Below are positions 24,553 through 32,271 of a stretch of DNA of 64,000 bases, piece by piece. The notes beneath the pieces were generated by a model, which saw nothing but the letters and a program-made list of their open reading frames with translations, ran no database searches and was not told where the DNA came from. Every line of letters begins with the position of its first letter. Position 1 is the first letter of the stretch. The stretch comes from Acidisarcina sp. (GTDB taxonomy: Bacteria; Acidobacteriota; Terriglobia; Terriglobales; Acidobacteriaceae): the NCBI GenBank assembly GCA_035539175.1, contig DATLIY010000008.1:1-64000 (forward strand), given 5' to 3'. The position numbers and the translations under genes are program-made.

Positions 24553-25908
24553 TTAAAAACCGATAGCCCGTAGAGCGCGTTCCGCCGCATCGAGTGTGAG
24601 GGATACATCCTCTTCGGTATGAGCAACGGTCGCGTTGAAGTGCAGCGTAGGTGCGGGCGTCATGTAGATTCCCGATTCGAGCATCTTCTGTACAAATCGG
24701 CGATAGAGGCTCTGGTCCACGTGGCCGCAGTACTCGCGATAATTCGAAATCGATGACCGCTCCGTGAACATGATCTGAAAGAGCGGCCCTACACGCTGAA
24801 CGATCGCTGGAACGGACATCCGCGTGAATAGACCGCTCAAGCCATCGCACATCGCTTCTGCAATCGACAGAGAGTGTTTGATGGCTTCACCGTCGTTGGC
24901 GGTCAGCTTTTTCAGATTTGCGCGAGCAGCGAATAACCCAATGCGCGATCCATTTTGCGTTCCATAATGCAGCACGCCACCCCAGCCGAGAGCATTCATA
25001 ATCTCCGCCCTGCCGACGACAGCCGCAACCGGCAATCCGCACCCCAGAGCTTTCCCCAAAGTGGAGATATCCGGCGACAGCCCGTAATATTCCTGGCAGC
25101 CGCCCGCAGACACGCGAAACCCCGTAACCGTCTCGTCCAGAACGAAGAGGATCCCGTTTTTTCTGGCGAGCTTTTCAACCGATTTTAGATAGCCAGCGGC
25201 CTGGGGAATCACACCCATGTTGCTCATGACGCCCTCGGTGAGAATCGCAGCAATCTGGCCCGGGTGGTTCGCAATCGCTCTCTCCAGAGCCGGCAGATCG
25301 TTCCATGGAACAACGATCGTGTCGTCCTGGGCGTGCCGGTTCAACCCTGAACTGTCGGGTATTTTGACGGGATCGGAAGGAAGGCCCAGAGCATGAACGG
25401 GCATGGGATGGGAGTTGAGGAGAACATCGTCCCACCACCCGTGATAGTGGCCCTCGAACTTCACGATCTTCGCGCGTCCCGTGTAACCGCGAGCCAATCG
25501 CATCGCAGCCATCACAGATTCGGTGCCGGTATTGGTAAAGCGTACACGCTCCGCGGAGGGAACCAGCCGTTGAATCGCCTCCGCCAACTCAACTTCAATC
25601 TCAGTGGCAGTGGCAAAATGAGCTCCTGTGGTAGCCGCATGGTAAATCGCCTCGGTCACCGACGCATCGGCATGGCCGAGAGGAACCACTCCGAAACCCA
25701 TCATCCAATCGACATATTCATTGCCATTCGCGTCCCATATGCGCGAGCCCTTTCCGGATTGCATGTAGAGCGGATACTTGCCGTAATTGGCCGGTCCCCG
25801 CGAAGGCGAACTACTGCCTTCGATCAACAGCTCGAGCGAGCGCTGATAGAGGTCCTTCGACTTCCCGGTGTCCAGCGCAGCATTGCAGTTGTCTATCTGC
25901 GTGATCAT
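24553..25908 (-). CDS. HemL-like class III PLP aminotransferase/aminomutase
   Basis: This fold-type I PLP enzyme resembles glutamate-1-semialdehyde 2,1-aminomutase (451 aa). PLP Lys is K286 in STLGKALGCGLP and the pyridine-N Asp is D258 in VLDETVTGFR. The phosphate-loop region is FTNTGTESVMAAMRLAR. Some stretches differ from true HemL as remembered: TEGVMSNMGVIP replaces the usual VEPVAGNMG. With its place in a catabolic operon, this argues against tetrapyrrole synthesis and for a side-pathway transaminase or mutase. Its ATG overlaps the stop of the preceding dehydrogenase-like gene by four bases, so the two are translationally coupled. The substrate is unknown. Confidence 0.85.
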   Translation of the reverse strand: MITQIDNCNAALDTGKSKDLYQRSLELLIEGSSSPSRGPANYGKYPLYMQSGKGSRIWDANGNEYVDWMMGFGVVPLGHADASVTEAIYHAATTGAHFATATEIEVELAEAIQRLVPSAERVRFTNTGTESVMAAMRLARGYTGRAKIVKFEGHYHGWWDDVLLNSHPMPVHALGLPSDPVKIPDSSGLNRHAQDDTIVVPWNDLPALERAIANHPGQIAAILTEGVMSNMGVIPQAAGYLKSVEKLARKNGILFVLDETVTGFRVSAGGCQEYYGLSPDISTLGKALGCGLPVAAVVGRAEIMNALGWGGVLHYGTQNGSRIGLFAARANLKKLTANDGEAIKHSLSIAEAMCDGLSGLFTRMSVPAIVQRVGPLFQIMFTERSSISNYREYCGHVDQSLYRRFVQKMLESGIYMTPAPTLHFNATVAHTEEDVSLTLDAAERALRAIGF

Positions 25909-27053
25909 CTCATCCTCACTCCCTGTTTTTCTGCATAGGCACGGAAACGCGCCGCGAGCTCTCTGGCCTGCTCGTGAACATCCCGAATGGTGACTCGGTC
26001 TGGGGCATAGCCAATAAGGTCGCGCAACACTTTGGCGCCCTCTTCGCCGATGACCGCTGTCCCGTCTTTGCGGATCTCCTGTATCCCGTCAAAACGGTGG
26101 GATGCTTCGTTGATGGCAAGAGCGGTGTCTTGGGAAATTGGTCCCAGGTCCAGCGAGATTCCGCCGCGGTCCACAGATACCGGATACCCTCCAGCGAGCC
26201 CCGATGGCCCGGGCACATGCAGGCGAGTAGGCGTTTCACCTTGCAGCGCAAGAATCAACCGCACGGTTGCGCTCGCAGTTAGAAAATGTGTCGCAGGCCC
26301 GGTTGGCACAGTAAACCGAGAAAAGAGGAGTGACCGGCAGTCCAACTCATCGGTGATCTCTCTTCCTCTGCATTGAATTTTGAGAAGAAATGGCGGCAAC
26401 TCCTCATTGAGCTCCGGAGATCGTTCGCGAAACACATATCTCTCCAGGGCATGATGCGCAACCAGGGAAACCTGCACGTCGCCCGTTGGAGCCTGCAATG
26501 CCTCCGCTGCAAGCTGCTGCACCTTCGTAGCCATCTCCGCTACATTGCCAATGCCGCAGGTCGGCGCCAGGCCAACTCTGCCGAGCATGCAGTTCACCAC
26601 ATCCGGATAAGGCGCGGTAATGGTGAATCCCGTGTGGCCCGACATCTTCACCGCTCGCATCAACTCCAAAGTTGGCGCAAGATGCACCGGGAGCCAGACG
26701 CCAAAGCCCGCGCCCCGCACCAGCAACGCCTGCTCAGGTGGCAGCAGGTCCGGCAGCCACCAGGTGCTCATCGTGGCAGTGCTGAAGAGGATTGTCGGTT
26801 TTTCCCGGTGGATGGTCTCCGCCGTCTGCTGGATCTGTTCGAGATTTAAGGGAACGACGCGAACCACCGGATTGCATCCTTGCGCCAGCGCTCCCAGGCG
26901 AAGAAGACGGCAGCGGGATTCTGCCTGCTCCGGATTCCGCGAGCCGACCACTATCTCGATTGGGACAGGAATTCGAGCCAACAGCTCAAGAACAATACTT
27001 CCCAGATCGCCCAGACCGATCAACATCAGCTTCGTATTCGGCACAACCTCCAC
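25905..27053 (-). CDS. Rossmann-fold dehydrogenase-like protein (saccharopine-dehydrogenase-like)
   Basis: A 382-residue protein starts with a dinucleotide-binding motif, MLIGLGDLGSIVLELLA, followed by an acceptor strand VVGSRNPEQAE. Segments such as PTILFSTATMSTWWLPDLLPPEQALLVRGAGFG and SGHTGFTITAPYPDVVNCMLGRVGLAPTCGIGNV recall the saccharopine dehydrogenase/homospermidine synthase superfamily, but I do not recognise a characterised family. It is likely a cytoplasmic NAD(P)-dependent oxidoreductase acting on an amino or imino acid; that is inference. It lies 14 bases after the GH63-like gene and overlaps the PLP enzyme, both features of one operon. Confidence 0.6.
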   Translation of the reverse strand: MEVVPNTKLMLIGLGDLGSIVLELLARIPVPIEIVVGSRNPEQAESRCRLLRLGALAQGCNPVVRVVPLNLEQIQQTAETIHREKPTILFSTATMSTWWLPDLLPPEQALLVRGAGFGVWLPVHLAPTLELMRAVKMSGHTGFTITAPYPDVVNCMLGRVGLAPTCGIGNVAEMATKVQQLAAEALQAPTGDVQVSLVAHHALERYVFRERSPELNEELPPFLLKIQCRGREITDELDCRSLLFSRFTVPTGPATHFLTASATVRLILALQGETPTRLHVPGPSGLAGGYPVSVDRGGISLDLGPISQDTALAINEASHRFDGIQEIRKDGTAVIGEEGAKVLRDLIGYAPDRVTIRDVHEQARELAARFRAYAEKQGVRMR

Positions 27054-27067
27054 GGTCCAGTTCTCCT

Positions 27068-29119
27068 CTATCTTGCGCGAATTGGCGCTTCAGTCGGTGG
27101 CGTCAGTCCAGCTTCGATGACGCTGAGGAAGCCCATCAGTGCTCCCCAGGAATGGAACCGATCGCTCGACAAGCGAGGGTCCTCCCCACTTCCTGAAATC
27201 GAAGAGTAATTCTCACAGATCAGACCGTCCTTGCGCCATTGCTGGAGAAACATCTCCCGCGAACTCTCGGCCAGAGCCTTTCTTTCCTTCTCGAAGCCGT
27301 ACTCCCGCAGGCCGAGATAGACGAGAAAATTCAACGGAGGCCAGACAGCTCCTTTCCAATATCGCTGCGCAGGAAAGGAGGGGTCGTTGCGAGCTGCCGA
27401 CGGCAGCATGAACTCCCCATAGAACTCGGCAGGATTCATGTAGTGGTCCTGAATCATACGCCTCGCCTTGTCCTTATCCGGTATTCCGGCAAGCAAGGGA
27501 TAAAACATCGTTGGAGAGAGCCGATGGGACAGCTCGCCCGTATCCGTCCGACGATTCAAATAGAGGGAACTCTTTGCGTCCCAGAGCGAGGCCATCGCCG
27601 TGGAGACCTTAACTCCCCTGGCATTCAACTCCTCCGCTTCCTCTTTGCGGCCGAGCAGAGTGGCAATCTCCTCCAGCGCCTCGCAGTCTGCGACATACAG
27701 ACTGTTGAGCCCAACGTCCTGAAGCTCCAGCACGCCGCGCGATGCATTGAATGGAACTCCTTCGTACATCGGCGAGTCGTCCATGCCGGATTCGTAACCA
27801 GCAGTGATCGCGCTGTGCGCATCCGGGTCCCCGTAGGGATTCTGTGCCACACTTGACCCGTAGCTTAGCAAGCCGCCGTTGAAGCGATCCTTGAACCACC
27901 ATCGGTTCCAGCGCAGAAGATCGTCGAAGGAAGCCTCCAGCAGCCATCTCTCTGGATATCGCTTATAGATCTCCTTCAGCATGAGCGCCCCCACAGGGGG
28001 CTGGGAATGGTCCCATGACTTGGTCCCATTGCCCCGGTCGTCGTTTGGGATGAACCCATCGTCCGTCATACTGCGAAGATGTTCGAGGAAATTCGCGTAG
28101 GCCAGATCGCGGCTGTAAAGAGAAGCCATGTACGAAAGAAAAAAATTATCCCATCCGAACAGGCAAAACCCGCCATACTCTTCGTTCCATAGCCTGCCTA
28201 CCGTCGAGACGACGCGATCATATTTGGGCTCGTAAATGGTGTTCCACGCCAGTCCAGATTCCACCGCCAGGTAGGTCTCCGCCAACGATCCACTGAAGGC
28301 TGCCCGGCTCTCCACCTCGTGCCGTTTGTGCGCAATCAAGCGCTGCATCTCCTCCACTGAGCGAGGTTTGGAGGTGCTCACTCCGATCGGCGCATTCAGC
28401 AGAACCGCGATGTAGGGCGTCCGGGAAGGAACACACGGATCCTCTACCTCGGTTCCTGTAACGTAAAACTCCACGTTGCGCGTGGATAGCTCTCCTTGCA
28501 GCGACCGCTCACTCCGAGAGAGCAATCCGGCGCGATTCCAGAGCATCCCAATTTGCACAACTGCTGTTACAGGATGCGCCGGACGCTTCAGCGGAGAGAC
28601 CAGCATCACAAGTTCCCCTCCGTCAGCCGCGGTTTCGATGCGTGCATCGACGTCACGCCAGTGCAGCTCAAATTCGCTGTAGCTTCCATCGAGAGCATGC
28701 AACCCGGGCCGGATTCGCTCGGCATTCGGGGTGGTGCGCCCGATTAGGGCAGTATCCAGATACTCATTGCCAATCCATGTTGTTTGCTTGAAACCAATCT
28801 GGACAGAGATTCCCTCGGGCAGCAGCACCTGCGAGAGAATATTGCGGCTATCCCAGGTTCCCCACCCCTTTGCCAGACGCTTCTTAGTTTGCAAGTATTC
28901 GGTGCGCTCATACGCCTTGGGCAGCGCCGCACCAAAGAGAACCGGGGGCATGCACGACAAAACAAGCATCACCCCCAGCATCTTCGTCAAACTGCTGTGG
29001 CGGCCAAAGATGCTGCGCGTGCCAACACCTGCGACGGCGCGCGCTTCACCAGTTAGAAAACGCGGTGACAGTCTCCTGGCGAGCCGCAGCGTGACATTGA
29101 ATTTTCTTTCCGTCGTCAT
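27068..29119 (-). CDS. GH63-like six-hairpin glycosidase, membrane-anchored or secreted
   Basis: An (alpha/alpha)6-barrel hydrolase of about 683 residues. GH63/mannosylglycerate-hydrolase-like motifs are GGFCLFGWDNFFLSYMASLYSRDLA, GFIPNDDRG, AGYESGMDDSPMY and RYWKGAVWPPLNFLVYLGLREYG. The conserved Asp of GWDNFF and an acid in the C-terminal part would be catalytic in this clan. The N-terminus carries an Arg-rich stretch and then a hydrophobic segment (MLGVMLVLSCMPPVLFGAALP), fitting a signal anchor. I use the ATG at 29119 rather than the earlier start at 29137. Substrates in this family include glucosylglycerate, mannosylglycerate and oligosaccharides. In the operon it would release a sugar from an imported glycoside. 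Confidence 0.75.
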   Translation of the reverse strand: MTTERKFNVTLRLARRLSPRFLTGEARAVAGVGTRSIFGRHSSLTKMLGVMLVLSCMPPVLFGAALPKAYERTEYLQTKKRLAKGWGTWDSRNILSQVLLPEGISVQIGFKQTTWIGNEYLDTALIGRTTPNAERIRPGLHALDGSYSEFELHWRDVDARIETAADGGELVMLVSPLKRPAHPVTAVVQIGMLWNRAGLLSRSERSLQGELSTRNVEFYVTGTEVEDPCVPSRTPYIAVLLNAPIGVSTSKPRSVEEMQRLIAHKRHEVESRAAFSGSLAETYLAVESGLAWNTIYEPKYDRVVSTVGRLWNEEYGGFCLFGWDNFFLSYMASLYSRDLAYANFLEHLRSMTDDGFIPNDDRGNGTKSWDHSQPPVGALMLKEIYKRYPERWLLEASFDDLLRWNRWWFKDRFNGGLLSYGSSVAQNPYGDPDAHSAITAGYESGMDDSPMYEGVPFNASRGVLELQDVGLNSLYVADCEALEEIATLLGRKEEAEELNARGVKVSTAMASLWDAKSSLYLNRRTDTGELSHRLSPTMFYPLLAGIPDKDKARRMIQDHYMNPAEFYGEFMLPSAARNDPSFPAQRYWKGAVWPPLNFLVYLGLREYGFEKERKALAESSREMFLQQWRKDGLICENYSSISGSGEDPRLSSDRFHSWGALMGFLSVIEAGLTPPTEAPIRAR

Positions 29120-29167
29120 GATTCCTGCAGTCGCCACAAGCGTTGTGTTCCGGAGATCCCGTCGCGT

Positions 29168-30751
29168 TTATCTTCTTCCTGCCTTCTTGCGATAAGCGCG
29201 CCAGGTCATGGCCCACATCGAGGGATCTTCCAGAGGGGCCTGATCGTCGATCCGGTGCGTTGTGCTGTTGTGAGGCGCACGCTTCACCATCTCAGAATCC
29301 GAATATGCCTCGCCCGCAACTTTGCTGAGCACTTGTGCATATTCATCGAGCTCCCGTTGCGAGTACGATTCTGTCGGCTCAATCGTACATGGCTCGGGCA
29401 CTACATGAGGATGATGACTGGTCCAGTAGTGCACGCCATAATCCGCAGCCCGGATTCCGATGTCGTGCGAACCGACGCCTGTAGCCTTCGTCAGCTTCTC
29501 CCAGCTATAGCGAACTTGCTCGATGCGATGTCGCCCCTCGGCAAACGGCGCGGTGAGCCCAGGAATCTTTAGAAGTTTCGACAGCATATAGTTGTTGTTG
29601 AGGACAGCAACCTTAGCCACCTCCAGCAAGCCCTTCGCTCCCAGACTCGCGGCCCACGCATAGGCTCTCAGAACATTCGAGGCGCAGCCATAGGTGAAGG
29701 AGACCTTCCCTATGCTCTCCGGCCTGTTCCAATCCAGGAAGTAGCGCGTGCCGTCAAATTCGACAGTCGGTGTCGGCAGAAAGGGCGCCAGCGCCGCAGT
29801 AACCCCAACGGGTCCGGAGCCTGGGCCTCCGCTGCCATGAGGAATCGAGAATGTCTTGTGCAGATTGAATTGACACAAATCGAATCCTGCCTCGCGGGCA
29901 CGTGTGATTCCAAGGATCCCATTCGCATTCGCCTGGTCATAGCAACAGAGCCCGCCTGCGTCATGCACAATGCGCGTAAAGGTATCGATGTATGGATTGA
30001 AGATTCCAGTATCTTCAGGATTGGTGATGATCATCCCAGCCGTGCGTGAGGAGACGGCGGCTTCCAGCGCCTGCACCGTGGGATATCCGTTGGGACCAAT
30101 GGGCAAGGTGATGACGTCAAACCCCGCCACGCGCGCGCAGGCCGCATCGGAAGGATGAGAGAACAGAGTGGTGATGATCTCCTTCCTCGTCTCGCCTTCG
30201 CCGCGCGACTCGTGATAGGCGCGGATCATGGCTGCATTGGTATAGATTCCCGCTGATCCCGAACGCGGCTGAAAGGAGAAGCGGTCGAGTCCCGACACTT
30301 GTTTCAGCACTTGCTCAAAACGGTAAATCGCGGCAAGCATGCCCTGCACGGTAGATTCCGGCTGGTATGGATGAAGAGCCGCAACTTCAGCGCAGCGCCC
30401 GAACTGCTCATTGACCTTGGGGCTGTACTTCATCGTGCAGGTGCCTTGTCCAATATCGACATTCAAATCCGCGCCGAGATTCTCCTGCGAGAGGCGCAGA
30501 TAATGCCTCACCACCTGCGGCTCCGGAAGCTCTGGCAGTCCGAGCGGAGAGCTCCTGAGCATGCTCGGCGGAATCGCCGACTCAATCGTGCCCACTTCCG
30601 AACGAATCTCTTCTTCAACCTCCGGCAGCAGAGCACCGCGGCTTCCAGCGTCAGACAGTTCGAAGATGATCGGCTCATCCCACTGTGCCTGGTGAAACCT
30701 GCGCAGACGCGGCTTGCCGTTCGCCTGTCGCTTTGACGTTATATCCTGCAT
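29168..30751 (-). CDS. Glycine decarboxylase P-protein subunit 2-like (GcvPB paralogue)
   Basis: The fold-type I PLP subunit of a two-subunit P-protein, 527 residues against about 490 for ordinary GcvPB. PLP Lys is K299 in FNLHKTFSIPHGSGGPGSGPVGV. True GcvPB enzymes, with GcvPA, decarboxylate glycine and pass the aminomethyl group to lipoyl-GcvH. Here some conserved stretches differ: YDQANANGILGI stands where YDGANLNAI is usual, and ITNPEDTGIFNPYI where LTNPNTLGLF is usual. The start has GGAGG five bases upstream and overlaps the GcvPA-like gene by 13 bases. GcvT and GcvH are not nearby. A changed substrate is therefore plausible; family membership is secure and function is not. Confidence 0.85.
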   Translation of the reverse strand: MQDITSKRQANGKPRLRRFHQAQWDEPIIFELSDAGSRGALLPEVEEEIRSEVGTIESAIPPSMLRSSPLGLPELPEPQVVRHYLRLSQENLGADLNVDIGQGTCTMKYSPKVNEQFGRCAEVAALHPYQPESTVQGMLAAIYRFEQVLKQVSGLDRFSFQPRSGSAGIYTNAAMIRAYHESRGEGETRKEIITTLFSHPSDAACARVAGFDVITLPIGPNGYPTVQALEAAVSSRTAGMIITNPEDTGIFNPYIDTFTRIVHDAGGLCCYDQANANGILGITRAREAGFDLCQFNLHKTFSIPHGSGGPGSGPVGVTAALAPFLPTPTVEFDGTRYFLDWNRPESIGKVSFTYGCASNVLRAYAWAASLGAKGLLEVAKVAVLNNNYMLSKLLKIPGLTAPFAEGRHRIEQVRYSWEKLTKATGVGSHDIGIRAADYGVHYWTSHHPHVVPEPCTIEPTESYSQRELDEYAQVLSKVAGEAYSDSEMVKRAPHNSTTHRIDDQAPLEDPSMWAMTWRAYRKKAGRR

Positions 30752-32148
30752 GTCGCCTCCAATACCTCGCTGAGCACGTTTGCCAGCTTGTCGATGTCTT
30801 CTTTTGTATGGATCTCAGTCACGCAGAAGAGAGCCGAATTGCCTAGTTCGGGAAAATCTCGTTCGAGCGACTTGCCTCCAAAAATATCTGCCTTGAGCAA
30901 TTCCTCATTGATCTCGGAGACGCTCTTGCCCGTGTCGTCGAAGTTGACGACGAACTCTTTAAAGAAGGGCGAGGGATACAGAGGGGCGCGCACACCGGGA
31001 ATGCTGGAGAGACGCTGCGCCGCATAGTGGGAGCGGTGCAGGATGCCTTGGCCAAGCTCTCTCATCCCGGTCGGCCCCATCAACGCCAGATAGACGCCGG
31101 CCGTAATGCCCCACAGCGCGGCTGCGGTTCCCACAAACTCAACGCCTTTCTCGCGTTGAGCAAACGAGGTGCGCTCATACGCCACATCGCCAAAGCCGTA
31201 CTCACCCTCGACCGAAGTTGGAACGATGCCGAAGAGCCGGGAGGGAAACTGGTTCACAAACTTCGTCTCGTCGCGCGTTGCGATAAAGCCGCCATGTCCG
31301 CCGCCGAACTGCATGTGAACGCCAAGGCATTGAATGTCGCCGCAAACAATATCGGCGCCATAGTCGGCAGGAGGTTTCAGAATTCCGAGAGAGCTGGGAT
31401 CTGCGCCAACAACCGCCAGCGCACCGCAGGCATGCGCCATATCGACGATCTCTTGTCCCTCTTCAATGGCGCCAAAATAAGTTGGATTGTCGAAATAGAC
31501 TGCGGCGACATCCTTCGACAACATGCTTTGCAGAGACTCGCGATCGAGCAAGCCCGTATCGGCGGAATAAGGAATCACTTCGATGCTATGGTCGGACCGG
31601 CAATAGCCGCGAATGTGGCTCAGCTTGTCCGGGTTAATGCCATGGGAGACCAGAAGTCTGCGCCTGCCCGTAATCCGCCCCGCCATTCGAAGGGACGTCG
31701 CCGCAGCCTGGCATCCATCGTAAGTTGGCACATTCACCACATCCATATTGAGCAGCTCGCCCATCATGCTGGTGTATTCCCACAGCGCCTGGAATCGTCC
31801 ATGGTCTTCGTAGGGCTCACCGGCGTATGCCGTCAGGAACTCACTGCGCGCATTCACCTCATCGCATACTGCGGGAACGAAGTGCTGGTAGCATCCGGCT
31901 CCCAGAAAACTCAAGGCGTGCCTGCAGTGTTGATTCTGTCCCAGCAACCGCTCCATGTGGCGGCGGAGTGCAGCTTCGCTATCGAGGGCAGGAGGAAGTT
32001 GCATCTCCCCGGTGTAGCGGAGGCGCTCGGGAATATCCTGGTATAACTCTTCGATGGCCTCAACTCCAATCTCATCGAGCATGCGCTTCTGCACTGCTGG
32101 ATTGGAGTTCGGGATGTACGGGTGCGGTCGTGTAGGCTGCTGCGGCAT
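30739..32148 (-). CDS. Glycine decarboxylase P-protein subunit 1-like (GcvPA paralogue)
   Basis: The 469-residue partner subunit. The N-terminal PYIPNSNPAVQKRMLDEIGVEAIEELYQDIPERLR and the FLGAGCYQHFVPAV and GADIVCGDIQCLGV blocks mark the GcvPA family. Compared with family features as remembered, two regions have changed. FLTAYAGEPYEDHGR replaces the FLTAYTPYQPEVSQG motif. The Gln-Arg-rich stretch around LTLQxREQHIRR and SNICTN is replaced by YGFGDVAYERTSFAQREKGVEFVGTAAALWG. In true P-proteins these regions shape the glycine site and subunit contacts. The start at 32148 has GAGGA six bases upstream. It is the second gene of the operon, 123 bases after the receptor. Confidence 0.85.
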   Translation of the reverse strand: MPQQPTRPHPYIPNSNPAVQKRMLDEIGVEAIEELYQDIPERLRYTGEMQLPPALDSEAALRRHMERLLGQNQHCRHALSFLGAGCYQHFVPAVCDEVNARSEFLTAYAGEPYEDHGRFQALWEYTSMMGELLNMDVVNVPTYDGCQAAATSLRMAGRITGRRRLLVSHGINPDKLSHIRGYCRSDHSIEVIPYSADTGLLDRESLQSMLSKDVAAVYFDNPTYFGAIEEGQEIVDMAHACGALAVVGADPSSLGILKPPADYGADIVCGDIQCLGVHMQFGGGHGGFIATRDETKFVNQFPSRLFGIVPTSVEGEYGFGDVAYERTSFAQREKGVEFVGTAAALWGITAGVYLALMGPTGMRELGQGILHRSHYAAQRLSSIPGVRAPLYPSPFFKEFVVNFDDTGKSVSEINEELLKADIFGGKSLERDFPELGNSALFCVTEIHTKEDIDKLANVLSEVLEATCRI

Positions 32149-32205
32149 GGATTCCTCTGACTCAGATAGTTGGCCCAACCAAAGCTCTGGGCGATGCGGA
32201 GAGTG

Positions 32206-32246
32206 GTGCGGAGCGGCTCACCCCGAATAGAGGAGCCACTCCGCAC
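32206..32246 (-). terminator. Stem-loop between the receptor and the P-protein genes
   Basis: A 14-bp stem with one mismatch (GTGCGGAGCGGCTC opposite GAGCCACTCCGCAC) and a 13-base loop lies 25 bases beyond the receptor stop. No T-run follows on the minus strand. It could be an attenuating or RNA-stabilising hairpin that lowers downstream expression relative to the receptor, a common design in uptake operons; this is inference. Confidence 0.45.
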
Positions 32247-32271
32247 GTTGTGCGATGAAGGATCCAGAAGC

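Noticed and set aside
24553-25908. Calling this gene hemL
   Set aside because: The operon context and the altered conserved motif argue against a dedicated role in tetrapyrrole synthesis, so only family membership is claimed.
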